A DNA stretch of 64,000 bases from Boesenbergia rotunda. Its lineage: Eukaryota; Streptophyta; Magnoliopsida; Zingiberales; Zingiberaceae. A model generated the notes under the pieces. That model saw nothing but the letters and a program-made list of their open reading frames with translations. It was not told the DNA's origin and did no database searches. Position numbers and translations under genes: made by a program. Location: assembly GCA_024364735.1 (NCBI GenBank), contig JAGFNQ010005259.1, positions 310,001 through 374,000 on the forward strand. Direction: 5' to 3'. Positions 1 through 10,559 of this stretch are shown one piece after another. The number at the start of each line of letters is the position of its first letter. The stretch's first letter is position 1.

Positions 1-262
1 CACATAAATAATAAATAAAATTATATATAATTAATTATTATAATTATTTATTTAAAATGAGCTCGAATTAAGCTCGTTTAATTTTTAAACGAGCTTTTTT
101 CGAGCCGAGCTCGAGCTGTTTAATTTTATTACGAGCCGAACTCAAGCTTAAGAATTAAAATTCGAATCGAACTCGAGCCCGAGCTCGAGCCTAAAAATAC
201 CGAACCGAGCCCGAACTCGAGCCTCATACTGTTCGGCTCCGCTCGGCTCGATTACACCCCTA
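1..262. mobile_element. hAT-like non-autonomous element, right part
   Basis: The segment is built of repeated, partly palindromic words around GAGCCGAGCTCGAGC and ends at 262 with TACACCCCTA. That terminus is the complement of the TAGGGGTGTA type of hAT inverted repeat. The element at 22710-23168 has the same terminal type. The left end lies outside the window, so the target duplication cannot be checked; the expected flank is the 8 bp after 262. It sits inside the LTR that starts at 263. No coding capacity is visible. Confidence 0.55.
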
Positions 263-2831
263 ACCGTGAGAAGGAAGAGCTGAGTGAAGGCTCTTGCCAA
301 GGTTGTGCTGTGTTGTTGCTTGTACTCTGTAAACGTTCTTCTTCGCTTGCTTGTGCTCTGTAAGAGTTTCTTAGTCTCTGTGCTTAATCGTATCATTATG
401 TTGAGATTATTGTGGAGAGGTTTCTCCATCGAGAAGGAGGTTCCATTATATCCGGATTTCCCGGGGCTTGATCTGCCGATGATCAAGGGATCGCCCACCT
501 TACGAGCACGCCAAGGAGTAGGGGCAAATTATCCCCGAATCTTGTAAACCCTCTAGTTAGCGTTTGTTATTTCTGTTTTCTATTTGTGTTCTTGTTTCTA
601 TTTCTGTCTTCCGCTGCTAACCCTAATCGCAGAAACAAGAAAAGTTCAAAGAAGCAAGTGATTTGTGTGTTTGGCTATTCACACTGTTGGGACCGGGTGC
701 ATGTTGACATGGATGCGGGTTCGTAATTTTAAAATTGATTACGTGCAGCGGAAGGTTTAGTATAAATAATTTCTCTAAATCATTTAACCACACATCTAAG
801 CATGCAATTTTATCTTGTGTAGACATGATCATATATTTGATATTTTGCAGAAACATAAACTAATTTACGTATTATATCGCGTAACTCGAAGGAAGGGACG
901 AGATCTAACCGTAAGCGTCCCTTGGAAGCTCCGCCTCTATTCGTGTCCACGCTGAGTATCTTCGGGATGACTTCGCAAAGCCACGAGTTTCGTGTTCTCG
1001 AGAACTACTAGATTCTCCGAGAACGCGATGAGAAAAACCAAGAGAGAAGTCGGAAGACTAACCACAAAAGGATGGCCAGCTGGTGCTCCTTCTTGGGGCA
1101 GGTTGGCACACGGCAAGAAGGGGAGAAGAGGAGTGAAAGAGAGGGAGAGAGCTTATGCATTCATCTCTATGATTCACACCCAAGCCTTGCCTTGGGTCCT
1201 TTATATAGTGGCCTCTCAACCATCAAGCCTCTCAAATATGGAATAACTTATTCCATCATGTCAAGTTTGATTTTATATCATGGTTAAAATCATATTTTAA
1301 TTCATGATAAAAATCAATCAGGTCTCTTCTCTCTTATGGAATAAATTTCCTTATCATGGTAAATCAATCCATGATTGATTTTATAAAATAAACCAATCCA
1401 TGGTTCATTTTAATTTCCATGAAAAATAAACCAAACTTTGGTTTTTTATATAAAAAATTTATATCATCCATAATTTTATAAAACAAACCACACTTGGTTT
1501 ATTTTATAAATTGAACCAAAAACTTGGTTCTCTCCCTTTGTTGTGGCAAGCCAAGCAAAGAGGATGGAGGCCCTCTTTGGCCGGCCCATCCACGCCAAGC
1601 CCCAATGAATTAAACTTATTTAATTCATCTATTAAGTCTTTTAAAAGATTTAGCCATTTTACACTTCCGATGCGTCTTTGAAAAATTCAGATTCGACTTA
1701 TCGTTTGGCTCAACCAAACTTAATCTCTCTTGATTGGAAAATCTAATTTTCAACTCGTTTTAAATCCCTCGGATTACTCGTAGTGTGTGTGACTAAATAG
1801 ACTTTCCATTTATGTTGGTCGTCTATAATTAATCAATTAATTATAGAACGATCATGAGTGACACCTAGTAGTACATCATGATCCCCAATTAATCGAAAGA
1901 TCAACGGTTGACCTCAGAAACAATTCTGAAACCCTTCAGCAGCTATAATGAATCGTGACCCATTCCCTTCACCATCTTATACCCACTTGGTTCAGGACAT
2001 GGTCTATGTGTGTCAGTCCCCACTAGGCTGACTACGTCACACCTAGCCCAAGTAACGTTTTCTCGTCCTACGGATTCTAATTACTCTCATGTATTTAAGA
2101 GATTTATACTCTGAACATGTCATGCTCTGGCCAGAGGCTTCGAGTAACAATCCGACGATAGGCCTTGGGTATACATCTCCTCGCAAGGAGTGGTGAATTC
2201 TTTGTAGGCTGTTCAAACATCTTCGGGCACTTCGGCTTATACCCAATCATCCTGGGTCCACACCTCCTTGGAGATGCTTGCTTAAGATGTCAAAGTATAA
2301 GTCTCCATGACCAAGATGACTTGAACACCGCAAGTCAAAGGAACATCGCACTTATGCTGCAATAAAAACTTCACTGACATATCTATATGTAGACTACCAT
2401 ATGAAGTTTTACAGTCAGTCACTCCAATGAACTAGTTCCCTTAACTAGCATTCATGTTTATCTCCGGACATCTCAATGTTACCAGCCAGTGAGAATCAGC
2501 TGATTAGAGAATAACCCATGCTAGTCTCAACAGAATTGATAGTGTCCGTATTTATCAATTCATCGACCAGGGACAATTTCAATACTTCACAATTGCACAT
2601 GTAGAGATAATCACTAGTTGTGAATTCATCACAAATTCTCTCATGCTGTGAATTGTATTGCGGACATTCAGTAAATGAGTTTAAGATCTCAATCAAATAC
2701 ACAAGCATGTATACTCAAATAGTGAATATTCATTTATTAAAATAAATGATTACAATCATAAGGCGATTGCCTTAGGACACTTCTCTCATATCACTAACAC
2801 ACCCCCCTCTCTAGCCATCCAAGGTCCAACA
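263..2831 (+). mobile_element. LTR fragment (3' part), interrupted by another LTR
   Basis: Two pieces, 263-684 and 2800-2831, together form the 3' part of one LTR. The left piece aligns base for base with 58995-59425 of the solo LTR at 57371-59454: both share GAGAGGTTTCTCCA, a TATCCGGATTTCC stretch and the CACGCCAAGGAGTAGGGGCAA word. The right piece carries the same CCCCCCTCTCTAGCCATC tail and ends in CCAACA. The gap between them is exactly the LTR at 685-2799. Small ORFs in it are chance. The 5' part is cut off by the hAT-like element at the window edge. Confidence 0.75.
685..2799 (-). mobile_element. Solo LTR, Ty1/copia type, inserted in an older LTR
   Basis: Read on the minus strand the segment begins TGTTAGTGATATG and ends GGTCCCAACA, the TG...CA ends of an LTR. 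A TATA box (CTATATAAAGG, about 1197-1207) is followed by a pyrimidine-rich leader, which fits minus orientation. The flanks are CACAC on the left and CACCC on the right, a 5-bp target duplication with one mismatch. Joining the flanks restores the host LTR. At 2115 bp it is long, and no internal retrotransposon domain is present, so it is a solo LTR. The short ORFs inside are not genes. Confidence 0.75.
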
Positions 2832-3909
2832 CTTTGAACTTGAGACCTTCATTTATTCTATGCGTGGAGTTATATACTTTGACACAGTTAAAAGTAGCCT
2901 TTAATCGGATTGTGATTAATACGGTAGTTGGGTGTACAGCAAAGCGTAGAAAGAATAGTGTTGAGTTAATAGAAGATTCATCGCTCTCTTATATTAGAGA
3001 GTTAACATCCTGGCCGTTTGATCGAGAATTAGAGATATTAGTGACTCGAGTAAAACAATTAAATTGGTGATAATGCTAAAGTGTACCAAATTAATTGGGA
3101 TGTATGATAGAGATGAAGAGATTGAATTATACCGTAATCGGTTTATGATGGTTTTTAATTTACAATTAATATTCTATCATATTGGGTGACTAAAAACTGT
3201 TGCTAGACATTAATTTGTGTATTAATTTATACTGCTTTCGTATATAAAATCTAAAGGGTCGCACGCATAATACATAGACATGAATATTATTCATAATTGA
3301 TTATTTTAGTGTATACTAAAATTAATTAATTTATTATTTCTGAATAAGAATTAATTAGATTATTAATTATTTTTAAAATATCGAAAGCTAAAACGAATCA
3401 AGATCAAATATAAATTATTTATTTGATCTAAAGAAAAGAGAGTATGTAGAGTTTATCTCTTATTCTCTTTGGAGTCATTAATGAAGAAAATGAAAAATGA
3501 AAAATCTCTATTAATGATTGTTAATGGAGAATTTAAAGATCTACAATTATTATAATTAATGCAGAAGATAAAGAATCATATCTCTTCATTTTCCTTAGTG
3601 GCTATAAATAGCCACTCTTGGAAGAATACTTGGAGACACTTCCCCTTTGTTTTTCTTGTGACACTTCTCCCGGAAAGCCTTTGACAACCTACTCTTTCTC
3701 TGATTGGAGACACATCTTTAGATCCATAATATTTTTGAAAAATTTTGTCGATCTAAGAGACTAGCACATAAAGGGTCGTATCAAGTTCGTGATCTAGTGT
3801 ATGTGGATATCACTAGAGGAGTCGCATGTGGGACTCTCATTTGTATCGTTCACAAATAAATAAATGATTACGAGATATGTTTTCATTTCATGCTATTATG
3901 TTTAAAATT
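2832..3909 (+). repeat. LTR-like dispersed repeat, copy 1
   Basis: This segment matches 11641-12777 in the same orientation over its whole length, from the ACTTGAGACC word to the ATTATATGTACCACGA end. It contains a good TATA box inside a small palindrome, GGCTATAAATAGCC, near 3601-3614. It also contains text typical of LTR leaders (GACTAGCACATAA, then a direct ATCACTAGAGGAGTCGCA stretch). I infer an LTR or solo LTR of an unidentified family. The 5' end is obscured by the LTR insertion that ends at 2831. No ORF of note. Confidence 0.6.
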
Positions 3910-4445
3910 ATATGTACCACGAAGAGAGGCAGTAGCGTTTTGCAGGTCTTGGCCGGGCGTGTGCAGCACCGAGGCCAAGCCTACTCACCGAGAGGCAGTA
4001 GGGTTTTGCAGCTCTTGGCCGGGCGTGTGTAGCACCGAGGCCAAGCCTACTCACCAAGAGGCAGTAGGATTTTGTAGCTCTTGGCCGGGCGTATGCAACA
4101 CCGAGGCTGAGCCTACTCACCGAGAGGCAATAGGGTTTTGCAGCTCTTGGTCGGACATGTGCAGCACCGAAGCCAAGCTTACTCACCGAGACGCAGTAGG
4201 GATTTGCAGCTCTTGGCCGGGCGTGTGCAGCACTAAGGTCAAACCTCCTCACCGAGAGGAAGTAGGGTTTTTGCAGCTCTTGGTCGGGCATGTGCAGCAC
4301 CGAGGCCAAGCCTACTCACCGAGAGGCAATAGGGTTGGCCAAGCCTACTTACCGAGAGGCAGTAGGGTTTTGCAGCTCTTGACCGGACATGTGCAGCACC
4401 GAGTCCAAGCCTACTCACTGAGAGGCAGTTGGGTTTTGCCAGTTA
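3910..4445. repeat. Minisatellite, 66-bp unit, about 8.5 copies
   Basis: A 66-bp unit with the recognisable core AGGCAGTAGGGTTTTGCAG and CACCGAGGCCAAGCCTAC repeats about nine times. One copy near 4320-4355 is shortened. Because 66 is a multiple of three, both strands carry repetitive open frames of 22-residue units, which I do not treat as proteins. It lies just downstream, on the minus strand, of the integrase end of the Tat-lineage element. That is the 3' untranslated position where Tat/Ogre elements are known to carry tandem repeats. Confidence 0.85.
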
Positions 4446-4554
4446 AAGATTCAGGGCTACCCGCATAATATTCCGTATACGCTTCTTATTTATAGAACTG
4501 CAGGGCAGTGGAAACAAAGAATACAGCAAGTAAACAAACAAAGCAATACCTCAC

Positions 4555-5533
4555 CGAGTACGATAAGGGCGGAGATGGTTGGCGTGTCATGACCTTTCCA
4601 GCCTCTTGCCTTTATCGTCTTCTAGAAAATAGCTACCCCCGGTGAGTTTTTTGACGATAACATATGGTCCATCCCACTGCGGCTCCAGCTTCCCAGGGTC
4701 GCCGATCGGCTTGATCCTCTTCCAGACCTTGTCACCAACCTCAAAGCTATGAGCGATCACCCGGCGATTATAGACTTGCTGCATCCTTCGTCGATAGGCT
4801 TCTAGCCGGGCCGCTGCTTTATCTTGCACCTCCGAGATGAGGTCAAGGTCAATCAGACGCTCTTGATCGTTGTCTTCCATGCGATAGTATTGCCCTCGGG
4901 CAGACTCCTCTCCTACCTCCACAGGGATGACGACCTCTGCCTCGTATACCAGTTGGAAAGGGCTCTCGCCTGTTCCTTCCTGCGGGGTAGTACGGTAGGA
5001 CCACAGGATGCTAGGGAGTTTTTCGACCCAGCTGCCCCCACGTGGTCTAGCTTTATCTTGAGTCCCCGCTGGATTTCTCGATTGACGTCCTTGGCTTGTC
5101 CATTGCCTTGCAGGTAGGCCACGGAGGTGAAGGTCTGCTGAATGCCCAATCCTTTGTACCATTCTTTCAGCTTGCGTCCTGAGAATTGTCTTCTGTTGTT
5201 TGACACCAGCTTGTGAGAGATGTCGTATCGGCAGACAATGTCCCTCCATAGGACTTTCATCACCGCCGCCTCCGTGATGTTCGCTAGAGTTTCGACATCT
5301 ACCCATTTGGAAAAGTAATCAACGAGAACCAGCAGAAATTTCTTCTGCTGTGGCCCAATGGGAAAGGTGCCTACAATGTCCATTCCCCACTGATCAAAAG
5401 GGCAGGACACTGTAGAGACTCTCAAGGGCTCAGTTGGGCGGTGAGTCACATGTTGATGTCTTTGACATGCCTCACACCCAACCATGAACTTGAGAGCATC
5501 GGTCTGCAGGGTAGGCCAAAAATATCCTGCCAA
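4555..5533 (-). pseudogene. Integrase of the Tat-lineage element
   Basis: Two overlapping frames cover the integrase. It starts with the zinc-binding part (CEACQRHQHV). Next comes the catalytic core: the first Asp lies in QWGMDIVGTFP, the second expected Asp is replaced in LVSNNRRQF, and the NGQAKDVNRE stretch follows. The C-terminal part reads VWKRIKPIGDPGKLEPQWDGPY, the usual GPF/Y-type tail. A frameshift separates the two frames near 5000-5300, and a stop follows KGKRLERS. The family joins cDNA to host DNA; this copy is inactive. The text closely resembles Tat/Retand integrases. Confidence 0.85.
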
Positions 5534-5685
5534 AATGATCTTCCTGGCCAGGGATTTTCCTCTGATGTGACTTCCACATATGCTTTCATGTACCTCTAAC
5601 CTCCCTCATCACGTAGTCGGCCTCCTCCGGCCCGATGCACTGAGGAGAGGCCGTGCAAAGGCCCTCTTATACAATTGATCGCCGA

Positions 5686-6291
5686 CTATCGTGAATCTGG
5701 CCGCCCGACGGCGGAATAGCCGACTTTCTTGGTCTCTGTTTGGAATGATCCCGCTAGGTAGGAACTCCACGTAGGGATCCCTCTAATCAGTCCATGTGTC
5801 ACCCCGGCTTCCTCTCCAATATGCGCTACCGTTCCCTCCGTGGCATTAGGTTCATCAAGCTGCCAAGTGGATATGGAGCTGGCCAGCTTGGCTAGCTCAT
5901 CGACCCAAACATTGTCAGTTCTGGAGATCTTCTGTAGGATAACTTCCATGAAGGAGGCCTTCAGCTGTTCGTAAAGGGATATATATTTCTGCAGTCGCTC
6001 ACACCTGACTTCAAAATCATCCTTTATCTGCTGCGCTACCAGCTAAGAGTCCGAATATACAGTGACCCAACTGGCCCCTATGTGCGTAGCTTCTTGCAGG
6101 CCCGCTAGGATCACCTCGTACTCGGCTTCATTGTTGGTAGCTTTGAAGTGGAGCCGAATGGACAAATGTAATGTATCTCCTCGAGGGGAAACCATTAACA
6201 CTCCAACCTCGCTATGCATGCTGTTGGAGGACCCATCCATGTAGATCTTCCACATTCCTTCGGCCTCGGCCTCCGGGACGGGTTCCAGCAT
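5686..6291 (-). pseudogene. Archaeal-type RNase H of the Tat-lineage element
   Basis: The frame opens with WKIYMDGSSNSMHSEVGVLM, where the Asp of YMDGSS is the first metal ligand. NNEAEYEVILAGL follows with the catalytic Glu, then VTVYSDSQLV with the second Asp. A stop falls after YSDS near 6043. The rest continues in the same sense as ERLQKYISLYEQLK and TDNVWVDELAKLAS, with the last Asp-type region changed. This additional RNase H between RT/RNase H and integrase places the element in the Tat lineage. Confidence 0.8.
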
Positions 6292-6408
6292 GAAGTCTAA
6301 GAGGGGTTGTGCCTTGATAGCGGCGCGAGGCTGGTACTCGATACGGTACTCGCTTAACTCCGTCGTCCACTTAATCAGCCGGCCTGAAGCTTCAGGATTA
6401 GTGAGGAC

Positions 6409-7440
6409 TTAGGCGAGCGGGCTGTTGGTGAGGACCACAATGGGATGTGCCAAGAAATATGACCTTAACCTCCGGGCCATTAACACCAGGGTATAAGCCA
6501 GTTTCTCCATCATGGTGTATCGCGTTTCGGGGTCTTTTAGAAGATGTCCGAAGAAATATACGGGATATTGCACCCGGTCCTGTTCTCGAACGAGCGTCGA
6601 GCCTACCGCTTGCTCTTCAGCCGACAGGTAGACAAACAAGGTCTCCCCTTCCACCGGTTTGTAGAGGATGGGGAGAGCAGCGAGATAAGTCTTCAACTCT
6701 GCAAAGGCCTTCTCACAATGCTCGTCCCACTCGAACTTGGCTGCCTTTCTCAAAATCTTGAAGAATGGCAAGGTTTTATCTGCGGATTTGGAGATGAATC
6801 TGGACAACACCGTGATTCTTCCATTCAGTCGTTGTACCTCCTTGAAGTTGCAAGGGGACGGCATATCCAGAATACCTTTCACTTTTTCCGAATTGGCCTC
6901 AATCTCTCTCTCTGTCACCATGTAGCCCAGGAACCGGTCGTTCTTTACCCTAAATAAACACTTAGCGGGGTTCAACTTCTGCCTGTTGAACCTTAGGGTG
7001 GCGAATGTTTCTTCCAAGTCGGCTATCATGTCACCTCCCTTGTCGGTCTTGACTAGGATATTACCCACGTACACCTCGATGATTCTCCCGATCTGATGTC
7101 TGAAGACTTTGTCTATCATCCGCTGGTATGTGGCGCCAGCATTGCGCAAGCCGAACGACATGACGTTGTAACAATATGTGCCATCAGCTGTCACAAAACT
7201 GACTTTATCTTGGTCCTCAAGAGTAAGCGGGACTTGGTGGTAGCCTTGTTAGGCATCCAACATTGAGATAAACTTACAACCGGCTGTGGAGTCCACCAAC
7301 AGGTCTATCCGAGGTAGGGCATAACAATCTTTGGGGCAAGCTTTATTCAAGTCGCGAAAGTTGATGTAGATCCGCCATTTACCTCCCGGCCTAGGGACGA
7401 GGACTACATTAGCTAACCAGGCCGGGAATTGCACTTCTCT
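6409..7440 (-). pseudogene. Reverse transcriptase / RNase H of the Tat-lineage element
   Basis: The upstream piece (about 7249-7434) reads VVLVPRPGGKWRIYINFRDLNKACPKDCYALPRID, fingers of a gypsy RT. The main piece contains NVMSFGLRNAGATYQRM, and then YVGNILVKT where the family has YVDD. Both catalytic aspartates of the box are therefore lost. The connection and RNase H follow (FEWDEHCEKAFAELKTYL; ETRYTMMEKLAYTLVLMARRLRSYF). A stop in the TLEDQDKVSF region separates the pieces. The enzyme would be inactive. Confidence 0.85.
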
Positions 7441-7594
7441 GATGTGTCCGACTTTTAATAATTTTTGAACTTCGTCTCGGATAGCTTGATCTTGCTCGGG
7501 TGCAAAGTGTCTCCGTTTCTACTTCACAGGCTGGGCTCCCGCTGTAACATGTAGATGGTGCATGGCTAACGCCGGTGGAACTCCTTTGATTTCT

Positions 7595-7831
7595 TCAGCG
7601 ACCCAGGCGAAGACGCCTTTGTGGCTCCGCAAGCAATCCACGAGACGACTTCTTAACTCTGGCACAAGGTTGAGGGTGATCCGCGTAACTGCCCCTCATG
7701 TTGAGGGTGAATTTGCACCCCTCGCTCTCGACCTCCCTTCGTTCTTCCTTGGGTCCTTCGTCTTCTCGCGGGTGGGCGAGATTTACTCGCAAGACTTCGC
7801 GGAGATCAAAGTCCTCTTTTGTCCGAGCCAT
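7595..7831 (-). pseudogene. Remnant between protease and RT of the Tat-lineage element
   Basis: The minus-strand frame contains EDEGPKEERREVESEG, which matches LADPQAEEGAREERREVESEE of the related element at 42046-42115. This fixes it as the linker just before reverse transcriptase. The primer-binding region follows within about 60 bp on the upstream side, so an internal deletion removed gag and protease. Downstream (7440-7560) is degraded RT leader sequence. Confidence 0.6.
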
Positions 7832-7904
7832 GGGTTCTTCCGTCGGCTCTGCTATCGGTGCTCATTCAGGTGCTTTACTGGATTCTCATAGACGACGCCA
7901 AACT

Positions 7905-8500
7905 TGTTCCGGAAGGAATTTACGTTGACGGCCAGTCAATGAAGTTCGGCCCATGTGGATGTTGACGGGAGGGGAGGAACTTCGCGCCCTACGAGATCAA
8001 CACGAGCTTTAGGGGAACACGCTGGAGGTTGTCCGGCGGAGCCCACTCCGACGCTCAAGTCAGTGCCTCGTTGGAGAAAAAGAGAAAGCAGAAAGATTGT
8101 ATGAATTGTAAAGAGTTCGTAACCCCCTTACCAGAGGGGTTGGACTACCTTTCATGTCAGTGGCGGCCATCCACGAGCACCCACGATCCTTGCCACGTCT
8201 CCGTGATTGTCAGTTGACGACTCACCCTGACAATGGTCGCCGTTGTTCTTTAATCCGTCCGTTGCGATGATCACGGCCTTTATGGCCGCTAATCATGAGT
8301 GGTAATTACTCCGTTGTAACGGATGAGGATGACTTCGATGATCCGCGAGAAACAGACCTCAGCTTAAGTGTGTCTTAGGCCCCACCACCCCGAGGTGATC
8401 CGAGGTTCTTTGGCCCGGGGGTCTCGGACATTCATCTCCCCGAGGTGCTCTCGGGGTATTACCCCACGAGGTGAGCCCGGGGGATTTCGGGAGCCCAGGA
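7905..8500 (-). mobile_element. 5' LTR fragment of the Tat-lineage element
   Basis: On the minus strand the segment ends in CCGGAACA at 7905. It is followed by AGTTTGGCGTCGTCTATGAGAA, which corresponds to the primer-binding region TTTTGGTGCCGCCTATGG after the LTR at 39295-40001. The CCGACGCTCAAGTCAGTG word near 8050 recurs in the LTR at 54454-55090. Short GC-rich words such as CCCCGAGGTGATCCGAGG repeat near the upstream end. The outer boundary near 8500 is not sharply defined. Confidence 0.65.
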
Positions 8501-9019
8501 AAAAGAGTCGTTCATACTCGTTATATCTTGCCACTTAACTTCTTCAGTCCATGTATTGATTTTAGGATATTCAACCTCATCAATAATATTAAAATGATAA
8601 TTAATCGTTATTCCATTGTAAACACTAATGTCATCAATAATATTAAAATGATAATGAATCGTTATTCCATTGTAAACACTAATGTCATTTCGAGCAAAGC
8701 AAACTAGTGGATTAGGGTCAATTGTTTGTGCAAGTTGAATAGATCCAGCAAACTGAATACATTTAAGGAGCTTTAGGAGTATAAAAATGGAATGCTCGAG
8801 TCAAAGGGGTTATAGCGATTGAACTAGAATTAAAAAAAAGATCAAATTAATTGAGACTTTGGATATATATATAAGGGTCAATGTCTTTATACCTGACCGT
8901 AAAATACAGCTCATATATATTAATCAATTATCATCATTAACATCCTCGATTAACATAAAGATGATTAAAACAACGTGGAAAAGGAGAATATCTCCAATAC
9001 ATAATCTAATTCGTCAACG
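8501..9019. repeat. AT-rich spacer with a 54-bp tandem duplication
   Basis: Two near-identical 54-bp units, 8581-8634 and 8635-8688, each begin CAATAATATTAAAATGATAA and differ at one base that I can see. The remaining sequence, up to the stop codon of the UGT gene at 9020, is AT-rich and holds no recognisable gene. It should include the 3' untranslated region of that minus-strand gene. Confidence 0.7.
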
Positions 9020-10447
9020 CTACTTCGACTTGAACTCTTGAAGCTGACTAGCAATCACTTCCAGCATAGCCAGTTGCGACGAACCCCCTTCACGCCTCGC
9101 CTCCGCCGCCTTTTCCTTCATCGCCGCTGCCCGCTCCCTTAATTCCCTCCCTCCCTCCGATTCCATCACCCACCTTAGCTTCGTCTCCACCTCCTCCGCC
9201 GTCACCATATCTCTGTCGTACCCCTCCATCGCCACCGCCAATTTCATCTGATCCACCAGAAACACCTTGTTCAATCGCTGCTCCGCGTACAGCGGCCACG
9301 CCACCATTGCCACCCCCGCGGTGATCGCCTCCAGCGTCGAGTTCCACCCGCAGTGCATCACGAAACCCCCCACCGCAGCATGATTCAGCACCTCCACCTG
9401 CGGCGCCCACGACTTCACCACCATCCCCCTCTGCTTGGTCCGCTCCAAGAATCCCTCCGGCAGCAGAGCATCCATGTCCGGGTCCGACGGATGCAGGATG
9501 ACATTCACTTCTTCACCACTAGGAGGAGCCCGGACTACCCACAGGAACCGCTGCTCGCTCCTTTCTAAGCCAGTAGCAATCTGCTTCAGCTGATCCACCG
9601 AGAACGAACCCATGCTCCCGAAACAGAGGAAAATCACGCTGCCGCGTGGCTGCGCATCCAACCACCCCACGCACGCGGGCCTTTCGCCCTTTCTTTCTCC
9701 GCTCGCGTCGACGACCAACGGACCGACGCAGTAGACACTCGGCATCCGACGGCCCGGAACGCACACCCCACTTCGAAGATTGTCGACGGTCTCTGCTTCC
9801 AAGTGATCGAACGAGTTGATAAGGATGGCGTCGGCGTCGGGTAAACGATCGAAGATGCGCACCATCTTCTTAAACATCTCGTTTTCGCGTTCCATCATCT
9901 GTCTGGGCATGTGGGAGGCCGGGATAGGGGGTATCCCCGGGAAGTGAAGCGGTGCGTCGCCGAGGTCTCCGAAGCTGACGTCCATGGCAGCGTGCATGGT
10001 CGGGAGGTAGAGGGCAACGCAGAGATCGGAGGCCCCGGATGAGAAGAATAAGTGTGTTCGCAGTCGGAGCTCGGCGGTGACTTCGAGAGCTTCTGTGCAG
10101 AAGAAGTCGAGGACGACGGCGCGGACGTCCGATTCCTGGCAATAGGAAGAGAGAAATTGGAGGAACTGGGGATTGTTCGGCCGGACGGAGTCAATGAATG
10201 ATAATTGACTGGATGGGTGGTTGACGGATTCCGCCGGAGGCGGGAGCTGGTGGAAGGAGATGGTAGGGTGGGAGGCGGAAACTCGAGAGACGAAGGGATC
10301 GACGGAGGGGTGCTTTGTGGGAGAGTGCATGAGGACGACGGCGGCGGCGAAGTTGTGGTGGATGAAGAGCTTGGCCAGCTCGACCATGGGCACCACGTGG
10401 CCCATGCCGTCCACCGGATAGAACACCACCGTCGGCTTCTTCGCCAT
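9020..10447 (-). CDS. UDP-glycosyltransferase, UGT88-like (UGT-1)
   Basis: A single intact 475-residue frame, the normal length for plant family 1 glycosyltransferases. These cytosolic enzymes move a sugar from a UDP-sugar to small acceptors such as flavonoids. His17 in PVDGMGHVVP is the catalytic base and Asp114 in VVLDFFCT its partner. The C-terminal PSPG donor box runs Trp347-Gln390 and ends YAEQ; the final Gln is usual in glucose-using enzymes. The box reads FVMHCGWNS, with Met where Thr is usual and where UGT-2 has Thr. The overall text resembles UGT88 members such as Arabidopsis UGT88A1. The acceptor cannot be told from sequence. A TATA box lies 56 bp upstream. No intron is needed. Confidence 0.95.
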   Translation of the reverse strand: MAKKPTVVFYPVDGMGHVVPMVELAKLFIHHNFAAAVVLMHSPTKHPSVDPFVSRVSASHPTISFHQLPPPAESVNHPSSQLSFIDSVRPNNPQFLQFLSSYCQESDVRAVVLDFFCTEALEVTAELRLRTHLFFSSGASDLCVALYLPTMHAAMDVSFGDLGDAPLHFPGIPPIPASHMPRQMMERENEMFKKMVRIFDRLPDADAILINSFDHLEAETVDNLRSGVCVPGRRMPSVYCVGPLVVDASGERKGERPACVGWLDAQPRGSVIFLCFGSMGSFSVDQLKQIATGLERSEQRFLWVVRAPPSGEEVNVILHPSDPDMDALLPEGFLERTKQRGMVVKSWAPQVEVLNHAAVGGFVMHCGWNSTLEAITAGVAMVAWPLYAEQRLNKVFLVDQMKLAVAMEGYDRDMVTAEEVETKLRWVMESEGGRELRERAAAMKEKAAEARREGGSSQLAMLEVIASQLQEFKSK

Positions 10448-10502
10448 TGATCTTGAAGGCGAAGAGGGAGATGAGGACGAAGAGGATGTGGCCTTTGCGA
10501 CT

Positions 10503-10510
10503 GTATATAT
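10503..10510 (-). promoter_or_regulatory. Probable TATA box of UGT-1
   Basis: TATATATA on the minus strand lies 56 bp upstream of the UGT-1 ATG, inside a small palindrome (CTGTATATATACAG). UGT-2 has TATAAA flanked by the same ACTGTA and ACAGTC words at its promoter, which supports a shared origin. Confidence 0.6.
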
Positions 10511-10559
10511 ACAGTCGGATGGTGCAGCTTGTCAAATCTGAAATATGACTACTAAGCAA

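Larger units (their letters stand above)
4446..8500 (-). mobile_element. Ty3/gypsy, Tat-lineage retrotransposon, degenerate
   Basis: On the minus strand the order is LTR fragment, primer-binding region, a remnant of the protease-RT linker, reverse transcriptase with RNase H, a second archaeal-type RNase H, and integrase, with a minisatellite downstream. The extra RNase H before integrase is the hallmark of the Tat lineage. Gag and the protease core are missing: only about 60 bp separate the primer-binding region near 7895 from the linker remnant that starts at 7831. Stops and frame breaks occur throughout, and the RT catalytic motif is altered. It cannot encode a working polyprotein. Confidence 0.88.

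Noticed and set aside
3890..4468. Repetitive 192-residue plus-strand frame and 133-residue minus-strand frame with 22-residue repeats
   Set aside because: The unit is 66 bp, a multiple of three, so open frames on both strands follow from the minisatellite. There is no start context, no family resemblance, and it sits in a retroelement 3' UTR.
9090..10559. Alternative long frames across both UGT genes on either strand
   Set aside because: GC-rich third positions leave other frames open; only the UGT frames show motifs.
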